Of a DNA stretch of 64,000 nucleotides, positions 23,595-34,001 are shown one piece after another. A program made the translations under genes and the position numbers. The notes beneath the pieces are model-generated. The model had not been told where the DNA came from. It was given only the letters and a program-made list of their open reading frames with translations, and did no database searches. Origin of the DNA: Paulinella micropora (taxonomy: Eukaryota; Cercozoa; Imbricatea; Euglyphida); assembly GCA_009731375.1 (NCBI GenBank), contig BJOX01000111.1, forward strand, positions 120,446 to 184,445, written 5' to 3'. Position 1 is the stretch's first letter. Each line of letters opens with the position of its first letter.

Positions 23595-23887
23595 AAAGTG
23601 ATGTATGTAAACAAAGTGGCGGGTTCGTAATACATAGCATCATGGGGGGGGNNNNNNNNNNTGCTCAATATCTCCCCTCTCTTCCTTTCTTGATCAACAT
23701 GAAGCGAGCAAAGTCATGGTCCATCAGTCTAGCAGCACACTTCCCACCCTGCACCCCCTTCCTCGCCGCTCCCAGTCTCCACGAACACCTAACTCCTGTA
23801 TCTGGCACTGTCGCCTCACCTTACTGCTTGTGACATGACAGTCAACTGTACGTACTGGTCTACCGTGGAGGTTGAGTGGTGGGCCAC

Positions 23888-24880
23888 CTACTTCTCGTAC
23901 ATGACTAGGTTGTATTTTTTCACGAGTAATTTTATATACCCTACCCTTGCACGTCTGAGGGCCCAATTCCCTTCGAAAGGTATGATTTGGTTTAGGGGAG
24001 TTGGGTCGCCAGCCATATCAAGGGTGGTCAAAAACTTATTCTCGTGAAGGGGCGGAATTGTGGGGCCAGTGTGTGTGGAGTCGTTTTGTGTAGATGATGC
24101 ATGTCCTTTCTGCTCTCCTCTACGCACACCACCCTCAACACCTCCTCCCCCTCTACTTCTTGCGCCAGGTGGCTTAGATGCGTGAGATAAAAGTGGCATG
24201 GGGGTGTTGGTTGAAGATGGGGGGTTGTCTTCCTCGATGCTCATACCACTGTCATCTTCTAGGGTGTTAGTTGAGAGTGGGATGTCATCTTCCTCGACAC
24301 ACATACCACTATCATCTTCTCTTACTCTCCCCATCATCATAATGGCCATGTGGTGAATCCCCAACTCACCATCCACTTCTGATTCTTCTTCAGACTCAGA
24401 AGGAGATTGGTTAGTTGGGGGTTCATCTTCTTCACCTTCAGAGTGAGAGGGTGAGTTAGAGGAGTCGGATGATTCAGCGTTTAAGCTAATCATTTTCTTC
24501 TTTTTAATGAAGTCTGCTGCTTTCAGCTTTCGTCCCTCTCCTCTGCTGCCTTCCTTCTTCTTCTTCTTGCTCCTTCTTCTTCTTTCTTCTTGTGTAGCAG
24601 TGGCGGGGGCAGAGGCAGTTCTTGCACTTGCAGTTTCTTGACCCTCTTCTTTCTTTCCCTTGTCTTTCTCCTCTACCTTTACTGCTACTGTCTCCTCTTC
24701 GTCCTCTTCGTCTCCCTCTTCCTTTGTAGGTGATTTGAAGGGTGAATCTGAAGGGGATTCAGGTCGTGCAGGTAGTTGTAGGACGACGATGACGAGGACG
24801 AGGACGGCGGCGGTATGGGCCCGCGGGCCGGCGGCGACGGGGGCCCCCAGTCCGGAGGCGGCGGGCCGAGCCCGGCCCAC
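23888..24880 (-). CDS. Highly charged 330-codon frame, unknown
   Basis: The frame has an acidic stretch (EEGDEEDEEETVAVK), a lysine-rich block (KKKKKEGSRGEGRKLKAADF) and two imperfect 19-20-residue repeats starting EDDSGMCVEEDD and EDDSGMSIEEDN. It ends in a more ordinary segment (GNWALRRARVGYIKLLVKKYN). The first 35 codons lie in an unusually GC-rich stretch and may not belong to it. The composition resembles nucleic-acid-binding or gag-like proteins, but no zinc knuckle or known domain is visible. Confidence 0.45.
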   Translation of the reverse strand: MGRARPAASGLGAPVAAGPRAHTAAVLVLVIVVLQLPARPESPSDSPFKSPTKEEGDEEDEEETVAVKVEEKDKGKKEEGQETASARTASAPATATQEERRRRSKKKKKEGSRGEGRKLKAADFIKKKKMISLNAESSDSSNSPSHSEGEEDEPPTNQSPSESEEESEVDGELGIHHMAIMMMGRVREDDSGMCVEEDDIPLSTNTLEDDSGMSIEEDNPPSSTNTPMPLLSHASKPPGARSRGGGGVEGGVRRGEQKGHASSTQNDSTHTGPTIPPLHENKFLTTLDMAGDPTPLNQIIPFEGNWALRRARVGYIKLLVKKYNLVMYEK

Positions 24881-24955
24881 GCGTCCACCACCGAGGGCCG
24901 CAGCGCGGACCCGGTGGACAGGGGCGGGCCGTGCGTGCCGCTTGCTTCCGGTAGT
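24785..24955. other. GC-rich island
   Basis: About 170 bp of mostly G and C (GCCCGCGGGCCGGCGGCGAC and similar) interrupts AT-balanced sequence on both sides. All three minus frames are open, giving proline/arginine-rich translations of no clear meaning. Confidence 0.7.
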
Positions 24956-25054
24956 ACTGTTTTACCTGACCTTCCAATACAATCTGCCCATGTGTGCAGG
25001 ACCTTTTACCGTGTTTAAACGCGTCCTTAAGTTGAACTTGAGCTATTAAATTAC

Positions 25055-26076
25055 CTATCCTTTTACATGTTTGGGTATTAGCAAAAATAAAACAAAAAGT
25101 GATAACGAAACTAATATTAAAACCATGACAACTAAAACAATAACAAAAGTCATCATATTACAACCGTAACATTCAGCAACCCAGCAATTCATCGCTCCAA
25201 AAATCCAGATATGATCTAAATTAGTAATCGGAAACACCTCCTATAGTCAGGGACTCAACACCAACATAAAATCTGCACGTTGTTCGAAATTTTTCCGCAA
25301 TATTATATAACTTCTTACTCACGTCATTATCAAAACTTCACCTGTGATCATGTGATCCAGTCCGACAACTTTCCAATCCGATCCTATTCTTTTCCCCGTT
25401 CCCAAAATATACAACTCAGTACCTTCCACAAGCAATTTCAACCATCCAGCGCAGTTACTTGCATCATAACTACCGTATCGCCAGTTCTTGATTTATCACT
25501 TGTCTCTTCTCCCAGACCAGCCCGTCCCGTGTCATGTTTGCAAGTAACAAAGCTCATACAAAACTACATAGTTGCAAAGGGTGGGTGGGTGGGAATAAAA
25601 GAACACTCGAAACAAGAATTGCTCTTCTTATGTTCGAGGAACTTGCGAAAGTGACGAGAACACTGTAAACGTAAAATCATTTCTTTTATGTGCGCGACCA
25701 TGTCGCAACTTATTCTAGATGTTCTCAAACATAATTTATTTAGTTCGGATTATTTAGTGGCTAAAGATGAGCCACTTTCAAGAGTTTCTTAGTGTATTTT
25801 AGGCCGGAACGGCTGTATTGCCCAAAAGAGTTGCATTTTATACTGTAATCATGTACTATCAGCGCTAACGCAACAAATGTCTTTAAGACCATATCATTGC
25901 CGAAATTCAGACATTGTTATGTTCCGGTCTGAGGTTGCAAAATAGGTGTTGTGGTATGCTTTGCTCACACAAACACTATTTTGCTACCCTCTCCCTCTAC
26001 CTACCTTCCCCTCCAGGTAAAAGGTATTACTAAGAAGGAAAAAAAAAACAGAGGCAAAAGAAAATAATTTTATTGA
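25055..26076. other. AT-rich stretch without a gene
   Basis: Non-repetitive AT-rich sequence downstream of the tyrosine recombinase. It may be the 3' flank of that inserted element. No motif recognised. Confidence 0.4.
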
Positions 26077-26975
26077 TCATAACCGATATAGATTCCTTGA
26101 AACAGCGAGTTTCTCAGTAAAAGAATCATATATGTACACAAACACAGAATCAGATTTCCACCTACCATGCCTCCTCAACAACCTCATTTCAACTCCCGCT
26201 CTGGCTGCAACTGTACATCCTCCTTTCCGCAAGGAATGGGTACCGTACGGTTGGGGATCCACCCCTATCCTCTGTAACCACGCAGTCAAAGTATGGTTAA
26301 CAGAGTTAGGTGACAAGTGACAGGGACCCACCTCAGCCCGCGATGTCCATGCAGGAAACAACGGCGCATACGGGTTGTTCTTATGCTCGTGATTTTCAAA
26401 CCAGATCGTCATCCACGAAACCGCACATAGAGGCGATTTCTTGTCACTACTTATCACGATCGTGTCCCCCAATCTGTATTGGTCTGTCTGGCTCTTCTCA
26501 ACATAAATAAACAAGACCCAGTCTCCCTCATACTTTTCCACCCTTACGTCTTGAACACATAGCGCCACCGCCTCTTCGCGGCGCAGGAACCCGAGAAACA
26601 TAATAAGAATCATAGTCATGTCCCTGATGTCACACCAGCTAGTCGAGTCATAATGGTAATGAATCGAAGCAACATGGAGGTGGGAATGGGGATCTTCCCT
26701 ATCGGAGGACGCGCCAGTCTCAAAACATACTTTTTCACCTCGTACACTAACTTGCTATGAAGCGGATTGGTAACAGTGTCAGTCATCGCATATTGACTCG
26801 AGATAGCTGATAATTTGTACTTAATAGTATTCTGTGCGTGACCCAAATGGGAAAGCAAATGGATGCAGTAAGCTGCTACATGTTCCGGTCTCGCTAGAAA
26901 TGCAGGTAATCCCATAGCTGTATTCCATCTCTCCCAGTCACGATAGATTTGGCTAAGGGATGAGTCTCAAAGCCC
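26077..26975 (-). pseudogene. Tyrosine recombinase, one frameshift
   Basis: The N-terminal frame (about 26975-26616) has a core-binding domain of helices: YRDWERWNTAMGLPAFLARP, then EHVAAYCIHLLSHLGH and NTIKYKLSAISSQY. The C-terminal frame (26619-26077) has a complete catalytic set: Arg in FLRREEAVAL, Lys in YVEKSQTDQYR, His-x-x-Arg in GTHSLRKGG, His in RRHGRWKSDS and the nucleophile Tyr in VFVYIYDS. A single frame change near 26618 (GTGACATCAGGGAC) separates them. Enzymes of this family cut and rejoin DNA through a tyrosine-DNA bond. Being eukaryotic, without a neighbouring DIRS-type RT, it fits a Crypton-like DNA transposon, but an adopted recombinase is also possible. Confidence 0.88.
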
Positions 26976-27115
26976 GGAATTTTGGAAAGGATTTCTGGGT
27001 GTGCGACACCTATAACTGATGTAAAGGTGTACTCAAACAACTCTCATTCTTTTCCATGATTGAACTTTGGAGGGTCTAGCCTCATTTTTACTAAGTCAGA
27101 ACCTTGATACGCCAT
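26976..27115 (-). pseudogene. Element C gag N-terminal remnant
   Basis: From an ATG at 27113-27115 the minus strand reads MAYQGSDLVKMRLDPPKFNH, a TGA near 27044-27046, then ELFEYTFTSVIGVAHPEI in the same frame. PPKFNxG-type motifs open many copia gag proteins. The frame fades where the tyrosine recombinase begins, near 26975, so the insertion seems to have cut gag here. Confidence 0.55.
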
Positions 27116-27230
27116 ATTGTTCGGGCGTACCAAGGGCGGAAGGTAGGAGGGAGGCTCGACTACCAATGTTGCTTTCTCTGTAGGAAGAGAAGCGAGATGA
27201 GTCAGGAAATGGTTAGTTATACTAGCGACT

Positions 27231-27392
27231 AGGTGGCAGCCTTCCGCACAGTCCACTTAGTGTAACTGGTGGTAGCCTTCCGCACACACACCAGACTGGT
27301 GGTAGCCTTCCGCACACACACCAGATTTGAATATTTGGTGACGGCCTTCCGCACGTACACCTGTTTGTATTTTCGGTGGCAGCCTTCCGCAC
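27231..27392 (-). repeat. Five leader repeats in element C
   Basis: The 11-mer GCCTTCCGCAC (minus: GTGCGGAAGGC) occurs at 27239, 27275, 27305, 27344 and 27382, each preceded by GGTGGYAG or GGTGACG and mostly followed by ACACC. The array lies in the RNA leader between primer-binding site and gag. Such a place suits packaging, dimerisation or regulatory signals; none is proven. Confidence 0.85.
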
Positions 27393-27443
27393 GCCCCGAT
27401 AGTACGTAATAAGTGAATAAAGTCTACTAGACCTAACGTTTAC

Positions 27444-27462
27444 GCTACAAGGCTCTATAACC
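27444..27462 (-). promoter_or_regulatory. Primer-binding site of element C
   Basis: Immediately after the 5' LTR the minus strand reads GGTTATAGAGCCTTGTAGC. Element A has GGGTTATGGAGCCTTGG at the same place, so a shared tRNA primer is likely. Confidence 0.7.
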
Positions 27463-27649
27463 TGTGAGACTAACTTATTAATCTGCCATATACTTGTTGT
27501 GTCCTACCGTAGATACTTTATTGAGAAAAGGGCGCCAAGGGACGGCCCGATTATATACTAGGCCGGACATACGTAATGGCTCTAACGACACACATTACAT
27601 ATGCCGGCCCATACTGACGATCCAGTCAATTATATTAATAGGTCTAACA
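27463..27649 (-). mobile_element. Element C 5' LTR
   Basis: 187 bp, partner of 17475-17661. The whole element spans 17475-27649 (10,175 bp) and is flanked by GCCGA on both sides (17470-17474 and 27650-27654). Confidence 0.95.
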
Positions 27650-27692
27650 GCCGATATGACTAAATACCATTAATATATTAATAAATTGTCCT
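27650..27692 (-). mobile_element. Element A 3' LTR, inner part
   Basis: Continues the LTR broken at 17474: GCCGATATGACTAAATACC, then TTAATAAATTGT, matching 32180-32220 of the intact copy. It includes the second copy of the GCCGA target duplication. Confidence 0.88.
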
Positions 27693-27707
27693 TTGCTCCC
27701 CCTATTT
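27693..27707 (-). promoter_or_regulatory. Polypurine tract of element A
   Basis: Minus strand AAATAGGGGGAGCAA just before the LTR start, fixing A as a minus-strand element with its interior to the right. Confidence 0.75.
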
Positions 27708-27998
27708 AGGAATAGCGGCCGATATGAGCCAACATAGTAAATGTCATAACGCCAGACAACAGCCAAACAAGTTAAATAACAAAATATGGTCACAACTCAA
27801 ACAGCAAAACCTTCAACACATCGTTAAGCAATACACACATCAGCATCATTATCACTATCACATACTATGCAATCCACACCATTCGCACGGAAAATGACCA
27901 ACACGCAATATGAAGATGGACATTCCGGCTGAGCCGACTTTTTTAGATGGGTTTGGAATGTGTAATCGCCCGCAGGGAAATTATCACACACGGTGGGG

Positions 27999-28087
27999 GC
28001 ACCTACGCCAACAACCCGCTGCCAACCCCACCCCGCCGCGCTCCGCGCGTCGGGGTGGGGTTGGCAGCGCGGGGTTGGCGTAGGTGC
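27999..28087. repeat. GC-rich hairpin with 37-bp arms
   Basis: Arms 27999-28035 and 28051-28087 pair with about 3 mismatches (GCACCTACGCCAAC against GTTGGCGTAGGTGC at the ends) around a 15-base loop. The flanks are AT-rich, so the structure stands out sharply. Confidence 0.88.
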
Positions 28088-28363
28088 ACTAAACAGTTTT
28101 TAAAATTCTTTACACAGACATTGCTTTTATTAATAAAACACTTGTTACTCAACAGGGAAGCGCAGTAATCATATAAATGAAATACTCTCATAGATGGAAA
28201 CAAATGAAAAAGAAATTGTAGCTAAAATAAAATATAACTATAGAAAACGACTGAAAAACGCACGTATGGGATCTAATTAGCATCCTCAAACGTCAAACGG
28301 ATTGAAAATTCTTGTGACAGAAGGCATCTTAGGAGGTGACGCCGCATTTTCACGCTACAGATC

Positions 28364-28396
<33 letters not shown>

Positions 28397-28470
28397 GGAG
28401 GGAGGGAGGGAGGGAGGGAGAGAAGGAAGAAAGAGAAAGAAGGAAGAGAGAGAGAGAGAGAGAGAGAACG
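28364..28470. repeat. (GA)n and (GGGA)n microsatellite
   Basis: GA, GGGA and AAGA purine tract within element A. Confidence 0.95.
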
Positions 28471-29102
28471 CATCTACAGATAACATATAAATTTTTTTAT
28501 ATTAGTTGAAAAATAAATAAAAATTCAATGTACATGTGCACGTGCTGCACTTGTTTGGAAATTGTGACTTATATGTATATATTAGCTAAAGCAATCAATT
28601 AGATCATGATCGAATCGTTTATTTGTTGTAATGATTAATTTCTTATTATCGATATCAATGTTATTTTGAAATTTAAACGACTGATAAATTTTTTTACAGC
28701 AGCAGCAACAACAGTCATGATCAACTTGAAAGTAAGTGAGAGACAGAGAGAGTTTACATATGTAAATGCTGAAAAAAATAATAATGACAGGAACATATCA
28801 AAAGGACTCTTGAAGAGAATAAACGCTATCGTCGCGCAAAGAAAACAAAAGACACAAGCAAAAGCAGCAAAGGAAAAACAAACATAAATTAAGAAATTAT
28901 GGAAATTTTCACAGTGACAGCTGTATCATTGCATTTTTCTTCAGTTTCATATGTACTTAAAGTTTAGTACATAAACTAGGATTTATAAGTGAGGTGGGTC
29001 TGCACTGCTGTTTACACGTCATTCACGGCGGCGGCCGTGAAATTCAGGTGATCATCCACCCCAGCAAGTGATGAGGTGGATTTGCGTAGGTGGGGTGGGT
29101 TT

Positions 29103-29160
29103 TTTGTTGTTGTTGTTGCTGTTGTTGTTGTTGCTGTTGCTGTTGTTGTTGTTGTTGTTG

Positions 29161-29209
<49 letters not shown>

Positions 29210-29221
29210 CTCTCTCTCTCA

Positions 29222-29252
<31 letters not shown>

Positions 29253-29279
29253 TCTCTCTCTCATCTCTCTCTCTTTCTC

Positions 29280-29316
<37 letters not shown>

Positions 29317-29364
29317 CTCTCTTCTCCTCTCTCTCTCTCTCTTCTCTCTCTCTCTCCCTCTCTC

Positions 29365-29422
<58 letters not shown>

Positions 29423-29502
29423 GTGTCTCTCTCTCACACACACACATACGCTCTCTTTCTCTCTCTCTCTCTCTCTCTCACTCGCTCTCTCTCTCTCTCT
29501 CA

Positions 29503-29562
<60 letters not shown>

Positions 29563-30041
29563 NNNNNNNNNNNNNNNNNNNNNNNNNNNNNNNNNNNNNN
29601 NNNNNNNNNNNNNNNNNNNNNNNNNNNNNNNNNNNNNNNNNNNNNNNNNNNNNNNNNNNNNNNNNNNNNNNNNNNNNNNNNNNNNNNNNNNNNNNNNNNN
29701 NNNNNNNNNNNNNNNNNNNNNNNNNNNNNNNNNNNNNNNNNNNNNNNNNNNNNNNNNNNNNNNNNNNNNNNNNNNNNNNNNNNNNNNNNNNNNNNNNNNN
29801 NNNNNNNNNNNNNNNNNNNNNNNNNNNNNNNNNNNNNNNNNNNNNNNNNNNNNNNNNNNNNNNNNNNNNNNNNNNNNNNNNNNNNNNNNNNNNNNNNNNN
29901 NNNNNNNNNNNNNNNNNNNNNNNNNNNNNNNNNNNNNNNNNNNNNNNNNNNNNNNNNNNNNNNNNNNNNNNNNNNNNNNNNNNNNNNNNNNNNNNNNNNN
30001 NNNNNNNNNNNNNNNNNNNNNNNCCCCCCCCCCCCCCCCCC
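29103..30041. repeat. (TTG)n and (CT)n microsatellites with gap
   Basis: TTG repeats to 29160, CT repeats with a short CA patch near 29436 to 29562, N from 29563 to 30023, then a C run. The apparent 300-codon frames here are artefacts. Confidence 0.95.
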
Positions 30042-30548
30042 CTCCCTCAGTGAGTCACTTTCCCTCCCTCTCCCTTGATGTCTAAATAAAGGAAAAAATG
30101 AAGAAAATGAAGAAATAGAATAAAAAGAAAGAAAGCCAGAAAGAAAAAACAAAGAAAGAACCACTAAAGCTCTATGCAAAAAAGCTCTTGCTTGATCTTT
30201 GGATGAATTTCCGGGGCAAGAATTTGAAAAAGCGACCCCGCCACAAAATTTTGGTTTTCTCATGCCAAAGGCACTTTTATTAACACAATGGTTTTGCACA
30301 ATATTGGGAGATCCGTTGGAGAAAAAAAAGAAGAAAACAGCGTCACAGACTGAGACAGACAGACAGAGGAATTTCACTCTGGAGTCATTCCCTGCGGGCG
30401 AAGATACATATATGTATATGTCAACGTCAATACACTAATGTATGTTCAACACAGTGTCACGAGCACAACCAAGTAAACGGACGAGATGTTGACAAGCACA
30501 ACGAACAAACTAGTAATTTATAAAAATAAAACGAAATGAGCAAGTGAG

Positions 30549-30740
30549 CTATCCTATGTCTCCAGTGGAGTTCGGCAATATAGCAACACATAAGCACAAC
30601 AAACAAACTTCCTCACATAGGAGTATATCTCCTCCGCAAAATAATAAGTCACACATACTCGCAACAACAACCACGACGATAAAGCAATTCATACTCACAA
30701 ACTGCCCAAAGCAAACACGTATGTAAATATGATCACACAC
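30549..30740 (-). other. Short hydrophobic frame in element A
   Basis: 63 codons starting MCDHIYIRV, matching the start of the element B frame at 11577 (MGDHIYIRM), then a valine-rich hydrophobic stretch. The two diverge after about 9 residues, so the shared start may reflect conserved DNA rather than a protein. Confidence 0.2.
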
Positions 30741-31920
30741 AAACAGGTATCTCCCTCTAACTCCTTATCCATTAATGTATGTAATAGAGAAGGAAATAAA
30801 CTGAGCAATACAAAAGGGTCTAAGAGTCCTTGCCACACATCAGCAAGACCGAGAGAAAGGAGAGAAGAGAGAGCGAAGAGCAACACTTGAACTGTCCGGT
30901 CCCAAAGGAACAAAACAAAAACAATTTTCTATGTCGTACGTTGGTCTCCCCCTACGTCCAGAACTGGCACAACAAACGGCGACTGGCAGACATCCTGCTT
31001 CCCAAACTCAACCAAAGCCCCGCCGAAACACGAGCAACAGAAAGCAAGGAATCTCCTTACTTCCCCCTTCCTTTGCTTACCAAACCAAAGCTTAAAGTCC
31101 TCATGTCACGTCCGACATCAACAGTTACAAGTAAAACTTAAAGCTCAACCGTCACCAAAAACGAAGGCTGCTAACCAAAGGCATGCATAAACCTTGCCAA
31201 CACCGCAAATAATAATACTGAAAAACACCTGCTAAAACTTAACCACAATCCATTAACATCGACATTTTCCTCTTTCGCTTTCCCAAAGTCCAACAACGTC
31301 CAACTAAGTCCTTTAAAGGTCCAAACCACTGCCCCAAAAACACAGAAAACGATGCCCACGATGTCCCTAAACTGCTGCGCTGCTCGAACTGCCACAGCAC
31401 ACCACAGAGCACGCCAGGAACGAAAGCAGCGAACAGAACCACCTGCTGTCCATCCAACTTTTGGAAAAAAATGTCCGGAACCACCGGTAAATTTGTCAAC
31501 AATTTTTGCCAACATGGCAACTGAACAAGTCTTTGTGCCAACATGCACTCCCTTATTTTCCTTAAACATTATTACATTGTCCACAGGTGTCGCCCTTGAT
31601 GAGGGGCTGCCACACCTTGACTTGCAGCGGTCCTTCTGACCATCAGCATCTGCCTTTATCTTTACGGTGGGAACCACTTTCTTCCCGACCGTCACTCTAA
31701 CGTCCAGGTGTCGAAGTTCCCGGACGGCAATCAGACTCCCACCTCTAGGAATCGTCCTAGACGGAGCCCGAGACCCCTCGACTAGCCACCCGATTGCCCG
31801 TAGTGGCAGCCCTAGGTCTCCTACGATGAAGACCACTCGAAGCTTCTTCTCCACCGCCTAACCTCCCCCATTTACTGCAGTTTGCCAACTGAAGATAGCT
31901 GACGCAGACGAAGCACCACC

Positions 31921-31937
31921 AAGGCTCCATAACCCAA
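31921..31937 (-). promoter_or_regulatory. Primer-binding site of element A
   Basis: Minus strand TTGGGTTATGGAGCCTT directly after the 5' LTR; close to the element C site. Confidence 0.7.
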
Positions 31938-32220
31938 TGTAACTTTACTAGGTTGCCGGGGGAGGGGTTCCCATTCTGTACTTCAGACACTTGGTCTTTA
32001 CTGAGACAGAAGGAAACTGAACCCAACACGGGCTCAATCAAATTGAACTAACTGCCCGCCTAAACTTGAATAAAGGAAATACAACTGAGTATAATAGGTA
32101 AAACAATGATCAGTCCTATGAAGTAACTGACTGCCACCAGTACCAGAAATATTAATAACTATGTAAAAACATGTAGAGGCGATATGACTAAATACTGTAA
32201 ATATATTAATAAATTGTACA
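31938..32220 (-). mobile_element. Element A 5' LTR
   Basis: 283 bp; minus strand starts TGTACAATTTATT and ends AAAGTTACA. It matches 17222-17474 plus 27650-27692 once element C is removed. The 5-bp flanks (TTGAC here, CCCAA at 17217-17221) do not match, so the outer ends may have been rearranged. Confidence 0.9.
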
Positions 32221-32870
32221 TTGACTCGGACCGGACCTCCATGAGGTGAGGGGGCAAGGGGCAACCGTCTTCATCCGGCTCTGGGGATTCCACTATAAAC
32301 TCCATCATGAACAGTGGGATCTCTAAGCTCAGCTAATGCGGCTATCATGAGGGCTCAGCTTTCGCTTCAACCTTCCGCCGGAGGTCATCTCAGTCTCACC
32401 TGGCTCCTCAGTGTCTGAGTTAGGTCTGAGCTTGGGTTCAAGTTATGCCATTCACAGTTCTTAAACTTAAGCAACCGCCAGGCTACACTAGCTTCCTGTC
32501 CTCCCTTTCTACAGAGACCAAGGGTCCACTTACATTTCCGACGTTACCTGTGTCATCAACTATGCCTTCACACCTCTTGTTGTCGGGGATCAAGAACTCC
32601 TCTGGGGTCTATCTTCCTCGATCTCCATACCTTAGGCTGCCATAGTTAAGTCTAACTGGTTCAAGGGGATCTGACACTGTCAGGGGGGACAACTCCATAG
32701 AGCTCAGTCAAGACTATAGACAGATCACGTCCTACATATCTACTCTGAGCTTCTAACTAAGTAATGCATATTTCAGCAAAAAGTCACTGGAGAAATACGG
32801 GACATGAAAACTGCTGGGGTTAATCCCTCTAAACTCTTATGGGGGTCTAGCCAAGAGGTTAACATGCGAT
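32221..32870. other. Unassigned sequence between elements A and D
   Basis: No motif seen. Minus-strand frames are short; one reads IPDNKRCEGIVDDTGNVG, which could be a decayed copia linker, but I cannot support that. Confidence 0.3.
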
Positions 32871-33381
32871 AAATGGCGTCCAGTTCAAATTGTAAAATTG
32901 AAATGGTTGTTAAGTCACAAAACTGAAAAATCGCCATTCCATTCCAGTCCAGCCGTCTTTGTTTCTTTCCACAATGGCATCTCGATGTTACGATTAAAAC
33001 ATCAGCAGTAGGAATTTCAAGTATGACCATATTAGTACGTAAACTGAATTACATCACCGACTCATTGAGTCCAATATAATTAGTTGAATTTCGCCATTCG
33101 GCCACTAATAAAAATTACAGTGACATGTATGGTCGGCTCCGACGGTTGATGTCCTTTTCCTGCTCTCGCGGCGACACGATCGATGGCGGTGCGATCCACA
33201 CGCCTCGCATTCGCGCTCGACTTTCAAGTCCACGGGAACATCTACTCTATGTGCCGCTCAACTACCTGCGCAAGACACTTCCTGCACAATCCAAAGAGAG
33301 AAAACTCACAACAGAACAACATTAGTTGACTCTACGGAAATTTGCGTATTTTACGTGAGCTTACAGACTTGAGAAATAAAC
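32871..33381 (-). other. Element D 3' untranslated region
   Basis: Reverse complement resembles 47689-48310 downstream of element F (for example GGACTCAATGAGTC-type and TTTTAATCGTA segments). Similarity stops near 32868, and no polypurine tract or LTR follows, so the 3' end of D has been lost. Neither F hairpin is present in a recognisable form, and the first is plainly absent. Confidence 0.7.
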
Positions 33382-33980
33382 TTATGAATCAAGTTTTACC
33401 ATGAACTTACTAACGAGATATTCAAATTGATCTTTTGGAACATGTTTTGTTAGTATGTTTGCAATCTGTTTCTTTGTCCCTACTTTCACAAATTTGATCT
33501 CATTGTCTCTCTGTGCGTGGTGAATGAAATGAAGTTCTAGGGGTAAGTGTTTGGTGCATGGTCCTGACATTCCCCTTTCACCTGCTAAGATAGTCTGAGC
33601 GTTGTCTTCATAAAGCTCTATCGGTCCCTTCTGTGCTATTTCTAACTCTTCCGTGATATGTCGGATAGCTAATCCCTCCCGTATACATTCTGCTGCCGCG
33701 AAAATTTCAGCGTCATTAGAGCTGAGTGCGATTCTTGTCTGTCGCTTTGACAAACAAGCTACCGGGTCTCCTCCTCAAAGCACTACGTAACCTGTGCGCA
33801 ACTTTCTGGTCTTTTTACAGACTTTATAAGCTGCATCGGGCCACAGAGTAATCCGAGGGTATGTTCTTCCTTCTTGAGATGACCTAGGCCCGTGAAATGC
33901 GTACCGCGAAATGAACTTTTCAAATACCTAAAGATCCTACCTAATAAGGCATAAGCAAGTCCTGGGTCTACCGTCTGCAT
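33382..33980 (-). pseudogene. Element D copia RNase H, frameshifted
   Basis: Frame 33980-33783 carries the connection helix (YALLGRIFRYLKSSFRG) and then shifts. Frame 33753-33382 resumes with SKRQTRIALSSNDAEIFAA (catalytic E), ELYEDNAQTIL (catalytic D) and KKQIANILTKHVP near the end, where D is replaced by N (element F reads KKQIADVLTKHVP). The polyprotein stop is at 33382. RNase H would remove the RNA template, but this copy is broken and lacks one acidic residue. Confidence 0.92.
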
Positions 33981-34001
33981 AACGCTAGCTGCATTTAGTG
34001 C

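Larger units (their letters stand above)
27708..31920 (-). mobile_element. Interior of non-autonomous LTR element A
   Basis: About 4.2 kb including a 461-bp gap, with no recognisable retrotransposon gene. It holds a GC-rich hairpin, GA and CT/TTG microsatellites, a small basic plus-strand frame (28666-28887, no motif) and, on the right, an A+C-rich plus strand like element B. The shared block at about 30715-30825 and related LTRs tie A and B into one pol-less family. Confidence 0.65.

Noticed and set aside
29478-30377. Minus-strand 299-codon frame
   Set aside because: Two thirds are unknown residues or CT-repeat translation.
17217-32225. Target-site duplication for element A
   Set aside because: The 5-bp flanks (CCCAA and TTGAC) do not match, so I do not claim one.
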